NCBI GenBank assembly: GCA_024230295.1 | Contig: JAAERN010000009.1 | Location: 232,238 to 296,237 of the forward strand | DNA: 64,000 nucleotides | Source: Planctomycetota bacterium | Lineage (GTDB): Bacteria; Planctomycetota; Phycisphaerae; Phycisphaerales; SM1A02 | Direction: 5' to 3' | Part shown: piece after piece, positions 8,007-15,659 of the stretch | Layout of the letters: the number at the start of each line of letters is the position of its first letter | How positions within the stretch are numbered: the first letter of the stretch is position 1 | Made by a program: the position numbers and the translations under genes | Notes under the pieces: generated by a model | Told to the model about the DNA's origin: nothing | Seen by the model: the letters and a program-made list of their open reading frames with translations, nothing else | Database searches by the model: none

Positions 8007-9713
8007 ATGCCGACCATGTCGATGCTTCAACTTGTCCGGCACGCGAATCGCTACCGAGAGATTCTCTCGGTTCTCGTCAAATTCGGGTTCAAGGAGTTCT
8101 TTGAGGACGCCAAACTCGACCTGTTGCTTGAGAAGGGCCAGAGGATCTTTTTCAAGGCGACGGCTACATCGGTAGCCACGGTCAGCCGTCCGGCTCGGCT
8201 TCGGCTCGCACTTGAGGAACTTGGCCCGACCTTCATCAAACTGGGCCAGATTCTGAGTACTCGGCCAGATCTCTTGCCGCCGGAGTACATCGAAGAGCTC
8301 CAGAAGTTGCAGGCCGATGTACCCGCGGTGGAGTGGCCGAAGATAAAGGCGCAACTCGAGGAGGATCTTGGCGATCTGGCCGAGATTTTTGAGTCGATTG
8401 ATGAAGTCCCAATGGCGGCGGCATCCATGGCACAGGCGCACCGCGCCGTACTTCGTGATGGAAGCCAGCCAATTGTGTTGAAAGTACTCCGCCCGGGCAT
8501 CGACCGGATCGTCAATGCCGATGTGGAGATCCTTGAGGCGGTAGCGGAATGGGTCAGCCGCCATGCGACGAATCTGCCAATGGATCCCATTGCCGTCGTT
8601 GCGGAGTTCTCCGAAGCGATTGGGCACGAACTGAACTTTCTGCACGAGGGCCGCAATACCGATCTCTTCCGCGCCAACCTCGAAGAAGGTGAACAGGCTT
8701 GGTTCCCGCTCGTGTACTGGGATATCACACGGCGGCGAGTGCTCGGGCTCGAAGGGATCAAGGGCGTGCTTCTCTCCAAGTGGCGGGAAGCCAAACTAAC
8801 CGATGATCAGCGAGAGACTCTGGTTCGAAACGGCGCTTATACGGTGCTCCGCCAGGTGCTTGACATCGGATTCTTTCACGCCGATCCGCACCCCGGAAAT
8901 CTGTTTCTGCTCGACGACGGCCGATTGTGCTTCATTGACTGCGGCATGGCAGGCCGAGTCGACAAGGAGACTGTCACGGATCTTGCAAATCTGATTCACG
9001 GCGTAGCCAGTAGCGACATCGATAAGTTGTATGACGCCTTCATTGCGCTTGGGCAGGTTGACGAAGATTCGATCAATCGCCGCGGCGTTCGCAAGGACCT
9101 GCAGAGCTTCCTCGATGAGTTCACGGGTATCTCATTCGACAAGTTGGATATGGGTGCGATGCTTCGGACATTTACCGAAGGACTTCGAAAGCACCATATT
9201 CAATGTCCGGCAGACATCGTGTTGATGATCAAGGCGCTGACGACCATCGAAGGTGTGGCCGAAGACATCGACCCCGATTTTGACCTTGTGGGGTTTGCAA
9301 AACCCCATGTCGAGCGGCTGATCAAGCAGCAGTACTCGTGGCGGGCGATTCAAAATCGGATCAAGCGGAATGCGGGGAAATGGGTCACGCTGAGCGATCG
9401 GCTTCCTGGTCGGCTCACCACGCTGCTGGACCGGATCGGCAGCAGCAAGTTCCGAATCGGTCTGGAGATGGATGGCGTCGAGAGCATGGAGCGGACGGTC
9501 TACCACTCCAGCCGCCAGATCTCCTACTCGGTGCTTATTGCCTCGATGATCCTGGCCTCGGCCGTGCTGGTGCTCGCGTCCTCGCGCGGCGGAAGCACGA
9601 CGCTGGGTTGGATCGGGTTCATTGGCTTCATAGTGTCGTTTTTCATGGCACTGTTGATTGTGCTTGAGAACGTGTGGGCCAAGTTGCAGGCTCGTAAGCA
9701 TAATCGCCGCTGA
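8007..9713 (+). CDS. ubiB: AarF/UbiB family atypical protein kinase
   Basis: ADCK/UbiB-family ATPase, linked in other bacteria to quinone synthesis and lipid homeostasis. The family KxGQ motif is present (FIKLGQILSTRPDLLP), as are ALA-type nucleotide residues (AAASMAQAHRA), the catalytic HADPHPGNL and the metal-binding DCGMAG. Two C-terminal transmembrane helices (about residues 505-555 of 568) anchor it. The frame is open from 7965, but those codons lie inside the hairpin at 7954-8003; ATGs at 8007, 8016 and 8022 are all possible starts and none has a clear Shine-Dalgarno. Stop abuts the convergent zinc-ribbon gene with no gap. Confidence 0.88.
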   Translation: MPTMSMLQLVRHANRYREILSVLVKFGFKEFFEDAKLDLLLEKGQRIFFKATATSVATVSRPARLRLALEELGPTFIKLGQILSTRPDLLPPEYIEELQKLQADVPAVEWPKIKAQLEEDLGDLAEIFESIDEVPMAAASMAQAHRAVLRDGSQPIVLKVLRPGIDRIVNADVEILEAVAEWVSRHATNLPMDPIAVVAEFSEAIGHELNFLHEGRNTDLFRANLEEGEQAWFPLVYWDITRRRVLGLEGIKGVLLSKWREAKLTDDQRETLVRNGAYTVLRQVLDIGFFHADPHPGNLFLLDDGRLCFIDCGMAGRVDKETVTDLANLIHGVASSDIDKLYDAFIALGQVDEDSINRRGVRKDLQSFLDEFTGISFDKLDMGAMLRTFTEGLRKHHIQCPADIVLMIKALTTIEGVAEDIDPDFDLVGFAKPHVERLIKQQYSWRAIQNRIKRNAGKWVTLSDRLPGRLTTLLDRIGSSKFRIGLEMDGVESMERTVYHSSRQISYSVLIASMILASAVLVLASSRGGSTTLGWIGFIGFIVSFFMALLIVLENVWAKLQARKHNRR

Positions 9714-10184
9714 TCAATCTTGGCTGGAACTTCTTGGCGGCGCCCGCCGATGCCGTGAGGCTGTTTTGCTGTCCCATCGATGGTGATATGAGGCAATTGG
9801 CGTATCAAGAAATGACGATTTGCAGTTGTAGCACTGCAGCGACTCCGGCGATAACAGGAGAATCGCGATATCGAGCCCAAGCACCACCAGCATTGCTGTC
9901 AGGAAGGGAATTCCTGAGGTGACTCCGAGGATGCCAGCAAGGCCGAGCGCTAGGGCCAGCACGATGATGAATCCGGTGACCTGTGGAAAGCGGCGGTGGC
10001 GGTAGAGGGAGTCCCCCCCGCATAGGGGGCAGCGTCGGAGTTGCCCTCCATCGTCGAGCGCGGCTTCCCATTGCAGGAACACTTCATGACCGCGATCCGT
10101 GCATATTTTGACAGGCGTATTGCCGTCCTCAACCGTTGCGTGCCCGAGATTCTGGCGATTCGCATTGCGGAGGATCATCCTCAT
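9714..10184 (-). CDS. Zinc-ribbon membrane protein
   Basis: Small protein of about 156 aa with one Cys pair (CPLCGG), two closely spaced transmembrane segments (about GFIIVLALALGLAGILGV and FLTAMLVVLGLDIAILLL), then a second Cys pair (CYNCKS). The two pairs could together form one zinc ribbon on the same membrane side. No function recognised. The ORF opens with GTG at 10253, only 2 bp from the divergent tmk start, so the ATG at 10184 is the more credible start. The C-terminus is rich in Arg and Ser. Confidence 0.6.
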   Translation of the reverse strand: MRMILRNANRQNLGHATVEDGNTPVKICTDRGHEVFLQWEAALDDGGQLRRCPLCGGDSLYRHRRFPQVTGFIIVLALALGLAGILGVTSGIPFLTAMLVVLGLDIAILLLSPESLQCYNCKSSFLDTPIASYHHRWDSKTASRHRRAPPRSSSQD

Positions 10185-10255
10185 GGCCGCTGATAGTACG
10201 ACTTCGGGGCCATCTTTGAATTGACCCCGGGCCGCCGAAAGCGGACACTCCACGA

Positions 10256-10888
10256 ATGCAAGGACTGCTGAGGGAGAAATTCATCGTCTTCGAAGGGCCC
10301 GACGGGTCTGGGAAGTCTTCGCAGCTGGTCCGGTTTGCCCGGACGGCAAGAGGTGCTGGCATGGAGGTCGTTGAGGTGCGCGAGCCCGGAGGCACTTCGG
10401 TTGGAGAGCAAGTGCGCGATGTCTTGCTCGATCCAGCCAACACCGACATGACGGTGCGCTGCGAGATGCTTCTCTATATGGCAAGCCGCGCTCAACTCGT
10501 TGAGCAGACAATCTCACCCGCTTTGAAACGTGGAGCACTCGTATTGGCAGATCGGTTCGTGGCCTCGACGTGTGCGTATCAGGGAACCGCGGGCGGAGTG
10601 CCGATGAAAGACATCTTGGATGTCGCCGAAGTGGCAACAGGTCACCGGATGCCCGATCTGACTGTCGTCTTTGATGTCGATGAGGAAACTGCCGCAAAGC
10701 GACTCAACCCGCTTCTCGATCGAATGGAACAGAAGGGGGCGGCTTTCCATCGCCGGGTTCGAGATGGATACCACCGGTTGGCAAAGGAAGATCCCGAGCA
10801 CGTTCTCTTGATCGATGCGACGGCGCCGGAGGATGTAGTGGAGCGCGTTGCCACCGCCGCGATCCTCGATCGCCTCGCGTCCATTTGA
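10256..10888 (+). CDS. tmk: Thymidylate kinase
   Basis: Phosphorylates dTMP to dTDP. The 210-aa protein has the P-loop GPDGSGKSSQ (residues 14-23), the REPGGT segment, the DRF motif (ADRFVASTCAYQG) binding the nucleotide, and the lid region near RMEQKGAAFHRRVRDGY. Length matches the family (205-215). It stands alone on its strand with a 71-bp upstream gap to the likely start of the zinc-ribbon protein. It is convergent with the GCS2-type gene, separated by 16 bp. Confidence 0.93.
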   Translation: MQGLLREKFIVFEGPDGSGKSSQLVRFARTARGAGMEVVEVREPGGTSVGEQVRDVLLDPANTDMTVRCEMLLYMASRAQLVEQTISPALKRGALVLADRFVASTCAYQGTAGGVPMKDILDVAEVATGHRMPDLTVVFDVDEETAAKRLNPLLDRMEQKGAAFHRRVRDGYHRLAKEDPEHVLLIDATAPEDVVERVATAAILDRLASI

Positions 10889-10904
10889 CCGGGCTGTGAT
10901 CAGC

Positions 10905-12050
10905 CTACGACTTGCACGACACGCCAGCCTCGCCGAGCCACGGTTCGCCAGTGACTGCGAGGAGCCCCTCGACGACTTTGTGAGGATCTCCCCGCCTCAA
11001 AACTTGCCGCTGCCGCTGCGCGCCGTTGCCTTCCTGAAGAATCTCATCGCAATACCCAAGTTCAGTGGCGCAACCGAGGTGGTCTGCAACGGGCCTGCAG
11101 AGATCGAGGGTTCGCCTCGCCATCTGCCGCGCCGAAGCTGCCAGCATTGTGTCCGGATCGACAAGCGTTGCTTCCAGCCCATACCGCACTGCGTGCCACT
11201 TGTTTTGGCGAGCAATCATTGGATGGCAATCGACGAGGTACGCGCCACGGTCGATTTCAGCTGAAATCCCACAGACTACGCACTGCACCATGGCGACCAG
11301 TCCGAGCAGTTGCCGCATGCTCATGGGTGTATCCATGATGCGAACTTCAACGGTGCCAAATCGTGCGACCGGCCGCACATCCCACCAGATCTCTCGGGAG
11401 GAATGAATGAAGTCTGTTGACTGAAGGTGGTCAACGAGCCAGTTGTACTCCGACCAGTTTCGCATCGTCTCCGGGAGGCCCGCTGTTGGGAGCGACTCCA
11501 TGATCTTCGAGCGGTACGACGCAAGCCCCGTGTCGTGGCCGTTCCAGCACGGGGAGTTCGCGGAGAGTGCAAGCATGACTGGCAGATGCCTCATCATTCG
11601 ATCGCACATTTGAATAGCTTTGTCACCGCTGTCAACGCCGACGTGGACGTGCAGCCCGAAGCAAACGAGCCGGCGGGCGACAAACTGCATGGTGTCCATC
11701 AGCCATTGGTAGCGATCATCTGGTGTCAGGAGTTGCTGATCCCAGCGAGAGAACGGATGCGTACCACTCCACAGGAAGGTCGCATCCATTTCTCTTGCGA
11801 CCGAATAGCCCCACTCAAGTTTCTCCTGAAGATCGCGCCGGACATCATCGACCGTGTTGCAGACTCCCGTATTGATTTCAAGATAACCCTGCATGAACTC
11901 GGGCTTGACGGCCTCTCCCCAGTGTTCCGGGACTCGCTTCAGAATGTCCGCCGCAAGTGGAACGAGTTCAAGTGAGTCTCGATTGATAATGCCAAGTTCG
12001 ATCTCGACCCCGAGCGTCGGGTTACTACTGGCGTTGAATTGAATCGGCAT
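10905..12050 (-). CDS. GCS2-type carboxylate-amine ligase (YbdK/EgtA-like)
   Basis: Member of the glutamate-cysteine ligase family 2, 381 aa, a length close to YbdK. The N-terminal TLGVEIELGI, the FGLHVHVGV segment in the middle and VRPVARFGTVEVRIMD are the usual ATP/metal-binding landmarks. Family members make gamma-glutamyl amides, but the substrate cannot be told from sequence. AGGA lies close to the ATG at 12050. It is the last gene of a six-gene minus-strand run that begins with alaS, 27 bp after the M20 gene. Confidence 0.85.
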   Translation of the reverse strand: MPIQFNASSNPTLGVEIELGIINRDSLELVPLAADILKRVPEHWGEAVKPEFMQGYLEINTGVCNTVDDVRRDLQEKLEWGYSVAREMDATFLWSGTHPFSRWDQQLLTPDDRYQWLMDTMQFVARRLVCFGLHVHVGVDSGDKAIQMCDRMMRHLPVMLALSANSPCWNGHDTGLASYRSKIMESLPTAGLPETMRNWSEYNWLVDHLQSTDFIHSSREIWWDVRPVARFGTVEVRIMDTPMSMRQLLGLVAMVQCVVCGISAEIDRGAYLVDCHPMIARQNKWHAVRYGLEATLVDPDTMLAASARQMARRTLDLCRPVADHLGCATELGYCDEILQEGNGAQRQRQVLRRGDPHKVVEGLLAVTGEPWLGEAGVSCKS

Positions 12051-12077
12051 TTGGATTCCTGGTGTAGCGGTGTGGGT

Positions 12078-13316
12078 TCACAGGATGTGTCGAATAGCAG
12101 CACGGGCAAAGAGTCGGCTTCCAACAAGGAGGGCCGACTCCTCAATATCAAAGAGCCCAGAATGCAGTCCGTGTCGTTCATCCATCGGGCCATGGCCGGT
12201 GCCCAGCCTCGCCATGGCACCCGGGACCTGCTGTTGATAGAGCGCGAAGTCTTCACCGCCCAAACTCGGAAGCTCGAGGCGAATGACGCCGTCGCTTCCG
12301 ACGACATCGCAGGCCGCCTCGGCAATGAACTCGGTCACAAGTGGATCGTTGTTTGTTGCGGGCGCTTCATGTGGGAACTCGATATGTGGCGTGCATCCGG
12401 TGGCAATACACACCGCATCGACACACTGCGAGACCATCTGTCGAAGTTGTACCGCTTCTTCCAGACGAGCAGCCCGGATCGTACCGCTGACTTCGGCCGA
12501 ATCCGGTATCGCGTTGATTGCCTCGCCAGCCCGTATCGATGTCACTGTGACGCAGTGCGCCCGCCGACTATCAACACTGCGAGGCCCGAGTTGGTAGAGC
12601 AGCGAAACAAGATTGACAGCTGCCGGAACAGGGTCGATTGCTTCGTGGGGACGGGCGCTATGACCTCCACGTCCCGAGAGAAGAATTCGGAAAGACATAA
12701 GGTTTGCGGTGATCGGACCAGCGCGAAGCCCGATACGCCCGGTATCAATGAACGGCTCGCAATGCAACGCGATGATGCTGTCGACTCCGTCCAGAGCACC
12801 GCGGCCGATCATGTCAATGGCGCCGGTTGCGGCCTCTTCAGCCGGTTGAAAGATGAATCGCAGGTTGTGTCGTGGAGAAGCGCCACGAATGGAACTTGCC
12901 TCTCGGGCAATCGCCATGGCAGCGTATGTAGCCATCGTCGTGTGCGCATCATGGCCACATGCATGGCAGCAGCCGTCGGTCTCCGATCGCCACGGAACGT
13001 CCTTTTCGTCGGGGATCTCCACGCAATCCAGGTCGGCGCGAATGGCAAGTCTTGAGGCGTCCACGCCCGCCATGTCGATGTCCACGATCAGGCCGGTCGA
13101 ATTTGGAATCATCCGGGGCTTGAGTCCAGTTTGCTCAATACACTCCCTGACAATGTTCGTTGTGCGAACTTCTTCACCAGCAGGTTCCGGATGGCTGTGA
13201 AAATCACGGCGCATCGCGATCATCGCGGGGAGGGACTCGGTGAGCCAACTGTCGCTGCGGTGCCAAATACCTGCAATCGCCTCGCTGGTAACGTTGTCTG
13301 TGTGATTCAGTTCCAC
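12078..13316 (-). CDS. M20-family metal-dependent amidohydrolase
   Basis: Peptidase family M20D (hippurate or IAA-amino-acid hydrolase type), 412 aa. Metal-binding and catalytic stretches are RRDFHSHPEPAGEE, ACGHDAHTT (with the Cys and His ligands), FQPAEE with the catalytic Glu, and GRGGHSARP in the dimerisation domain. It probably removes an acyl group from an amino acid, though the substrate is unknown. The start codon is GTG at 13316, preceded by a weak AAGGTG, and it overlaps the end of the MDR gene by 10 bp, so the two are likely co-translated. Confidence 0.87.
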   Translation of the reverse strand: MELNHTDNVTSEAIAGIWHRSDSWLTESLPAMIAMRRDFHSHPEPAGEEVRTTNIVRECIEQTGLKPRMIPNSTGLIVDIDMAGVDASRLAIRADLDCVEIPDEKDVPWRSETDGCCHACGHDAHTTMATYAAMAIAREASSIRGASPRHNLRFIFQPAEEAATGAIDMIGRGALDGVDSIIALHCEPFIDTGRIGLRAGPITANLMSFRILLSGRGGHSARPHEAIDPVPAAVNLVSLLYQLGPRSVDSRRAHCVTVTSIRAGEAINAIPDSAEVSGTIRAARLEEAVQLRQMVSQCVDAVCIATGCTPHIEFPHEAPATNNDPLVTEFIAEAACDVVGSDGVIRLELPSLGGEDFALYQQQVPGAMARLGTGHGPMDERHGLHSGLFDIEESALLVGSRLFARAAIRHIL

Positions 13317-14338
13317 TTGATCAGCACCTTGCCAAATTGCTCTCCGGATTCGATTCGCTCAACGGCGGTGACGCCATCCTCAAAGGGTACGACGCGATCG
13401 ATCACCGGTGCGATGAGACCACGCTCCAGCAGCGAAATTGCTTGTCGAAATTCGTCCATGTCGCCCATTGTGGATCCGAGGACTTCCAGCTGACTCCAGA
13501 ATAGCCGCGCGAGGTCTGTCGGCGGATTCGGTCCCGTCGTGCAGCCACACGTGACGAATCGGCCAGCTCGGGCAAGCGATTTGAGGCAGGCGGTGTGCAC
13601 GGCCGCGCCGATCGAGTCGGCGCAGATGTCGACGCCCCGCCCTTTGGTATGGCGCCGTACTTGACGACTCCAATCCTCGCCTTCGTCCAAGATGGTGTGA
13701 TCCGCCCCGAGTTCTACTGCACGATCGAGCTTCCACTGGTGTCTACTCGTAACGATTGTTCGGCATCCGAGGTGAGAGGCGATGCTGAGACACGCAAGGG
13801 CAACACCTCCGCCGATTCCCGTCACGAGGACCGTATCACCTTCGCGGAGTCGTGCTCGTGTGCGGAGCATTCTCCATGCCGTGAGGTGCGTGAGGGCATA
13901 GGCGGCCGCGTTCAGCGGATCGATGGATTCATCAATCGCCAGCACGTTTGAAACCGGTGCAACGAATTTCTGAGCATGCGTTCCGGGTGAGTGCTCTCCG
14001 ATCACATGAATGTCCCGGCCAGACGGCGTCACACCGGGGCTCGGAGGCGCGTGCTGCTCCCACGCAGCATTCAAGACAACCTGCGCTCCGATCCAAGAGG
14101 CATCGACGTCATCGCCGACGCCTATGACACGGCCGCACCCATCAGAACCACCGGTCCGAGGCCACGGCGTATCAATTCCTGGTAGTCCTCGACCTACCCA
14201 GAGATCGAGGTGGTTCATGGCGCTCGCATGTGTTTCCACCAGCACTTGTCCCGCCGCCGGTTCCGGATCGGGCAACTCAAGCAGTTCAACATTGGGTGCA
14301 ACCGGGTTTCCTTGTTGCGTGACACAAAGCGCCTTCAT
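13307..14338 (-). CDS. MDR-family zinc-binding-type dehydrogenase/quinone reductase
   Basis: Medium-chain dehydrogenase/reductase, 343 aa. N-terminal GroES-like catalytic domain (GQVLVETHASAMNHLDLWVGRG, GSDGCGRVIGVG) and a C-terminal Rossmann domain with GIGGGVALACLSIA. The catalytic-zinc Cys near residue 44 is replaced (MNHLDL), and no four-Cys structural-zinc lobe is visible, so it resembles the quinone-oxidoreductase branch rather than classical alcohol dehydrogenases. Its ATG overlaps the stop of the isomerase gene as ATGA (14335-14338). Substrate unknown. Confidence 0.85.
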   Translation of the reverse strand: MKALCVTQQGNPVAPNVELLELPDPEPAAGQVLVETHASAMNHLDLWVGRGLPGIDTPWPRTGGSDGCGRVIGVGDDVDASWIGAQVVLNAAWEQHAPPSPGVTPSGRDIHVIGEHSPGTHAQKFVAPVSNVLAIDESIDPLNAAAYALTHLTAWRMLRTRARLREGDTVLVTGIGGGVALACLSIASHLGCRTIVTSRHQWKLDRAVELGADHTILDEGEDWSRQVRRHTKGRGVDICADSIGAAVHTACLKSLARAGRFVTCGCTTGPNPPTDLARLFWSQLEVLGSTMGDMDEFRQAISLLERGLIAPVIDRVVPFEDGVTAVERIESGEQFGKVLIKWN

Positions 14339-15279
14339 GAACTCTTTCCTTCTGAACTGAGTACACAGCCCTGACGAATCAGCAGGTCTCGCGTCTTCTT
14401 GATTCCATCTCCCTCAGAGATCGAGTCGCCCTCGTATTCGACTCCAACCCAACCCTGGTATTTGTGCTTCCGAACGAGTGAGAACACCCGCTCGTAGTCC
14501 GTGTGAACTTCATTGCCCTGCTCGTCAAAGTCGTGACTCTTGGCACTGAGCGCCTTGGCGAACGGGAGCAACTCATCGAGACCGAGATAGCGATCGTACA
14601 TTTCGCGTGTGTCCCAGTCGAGAATGAAGTTTCCAAAGTCGGGAAGCGTTCCGAGTCGCGGGTGGTCGACCTTGCGAATAAGTGAGGCCAGCCACGCACC
14701 ATTACTCGAGAGGCCCCCATGGTTCTCGATCATGACATTGAGTTTGGCGGCGTCCGCATGAACCAAGAGGTCGGCCAACCCAAGTGCGCAGCGATCCAGT
14801 TGTTCCTCGGGCGTTCCCTCGGACGGCACATTGACGCGAATACCGTGGCAGCCGAGAGCCTCTGCCGCGTGGAGCCATCGTCGGTGGTTGGCAACGGCCT
14901 CGGATCGACCTTTTTCAGAAGAGTCGCCGAGTGCGCCCTCGCCATCGACCATGATGAGAAGGCTGGTGACCTCGGAATCCTCGCATCGTTTGCGGAGCGC
15001 AGCGAGCCATGTGTCGTCGGTTGATCGCTCTTTGAAGAAACTGTTGACATACTCAACGCCCGAAATACCGAACTGTTCACGCGTGAACGCCGGGAAGTCC
15101 TCCGCCGCGAGTTCGCCAGCACGGAGCGTACGGTGCAGGGACCATTGGGCAAGTGAAATGGGCCAGTGGTGATCACTCATCGGTTGATGTTCCTCATCGT
15201 GTGGAAGCGTATCGAATCCAAGTAGTGGCGCTGTTGCGGCCACGAGTCCGGCTTGAATCACACTTCGCCGATCGATCAT
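14335..15279 (-). CDS. Sugar-phosphate isomerase/epimerase-like TIM barrel, probably Tat-exported
   Basis: AP endonuclease 2/xylose-isomerase-like TIM barrel of 314 aa. The N-terminus (MIDRRSVIQAGLVAATAPLLG) has a twin-Arg followed by a hydrophobic stretch, as in planctomycete Tat-exported oxidoreductases and isomerases. Metal-site residues are suggested by IENHGG, LPDFGNF, SAKSHDFDE and VGVEYEGD (Glu/Asp/His ligands). The substrate is not predictable. It overlaps both neighbours by 4 nt (15276-15279 and 14335-14338), placing it firmly in the alaS transcription unit. Confidence 0.8.
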   Translation of the reverse strand: MIDRRSVIQAGLVAATAPLLGFDTLPHDEEHQPMSDHHWPISLAQWSLHRTLRAGELAAEDFPAFTREQFGISGVEYVNSFFKERSTDDTWLAALRKRCEDSEVTSLLIMVDGEGALGDSSEKGRSEAVANHRRWLHAAEALGCHGIRVNVPSEGTPEEQLDRCALGLADLLVHADAAKLNVMIENHGGLSSNGAWLASLIRKVDHPRLGTLPDFGNFILDWDTREMYDRYLGLDELLPFAKALSAKSHDFDEQGNEVHTDYERVFSLVRKHKYQGWVGVEYEGDSISEGDGIKKTRDLLIRQGCVLSSEGKSS

Positions 15280-15659
15280 CCCTCGGCCTGCTCCTCGGCG
15301 GCATCCTGTTCGTCTTCAAGTCGAAGTACCGTGTGAAAGCCGAGGAAACCTTCTCGTCGGCCCTGATCCTCGTCATTTGCTTCGGCGGCTTCCGAATGAG
15401 CAACCTGCAGAATGTCTCGAATGGCTTCAATCTGATCGCTCGTCAACGGGATCGAGACGACGCGATCGTTCCGAACACCAGGAACCAGCGTTGTGAGAGC
15501 CGCGACTGCACCGTCTTCCTGCAGGGCGGAGAGGACGTGCTCGCCGACTTGTCGCTCGACTGTCTGAATCAATGCTACGTGGTGTCGAGGTGTCTCTGGT
15601 TCGGAAGTCGGTGGCTCTTCCTGATCCGAAGTGGAGTCTGGTTGTTCTTCCGAATTCAT
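15276..15659 (-). CDS. Hypothetical acidic protein, 127 aa
   Basis: No family recognised. The first 25 residues and the last 30 are very acidic and probably disordered. The middle (about residues 28-95) looks folded, with alternating hydrophobics around HHVALIQTVERQVGEHVLSALQEDG and VVSIPLTSDQIEAIRDILQ. No signal peptide or Cys motif. It sits between alaS and the TIM-barrel gene with an ATGA overlap on each side, which argues that it is a real, co-translated gene. Confidence 0.65.
   Translation of the reverse strand: MNSEEQPDSTSDQEEPPTSEPETPRHHVALIQTVERQVGEHVLSALQEDGAVAALTTLVPGVRNDRVVSIPLTSDQIEAIRDILQVAHSEAAEANDEDQGRREGFLGFHTVLRLEDEQDAAEEQAEG

Noticed and set aside
7605..8645. 346-codon minus-strand frame across the helicase end and UbiB start
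   Set aside because: Antisense shadow of two well-supported genes and it reads through the hairpin.
12039..13055. 338-codon plus-strand frame opposite the M20 gene
   Set aside because: Shadow frame; the M20 gene has all catalytic motifs.
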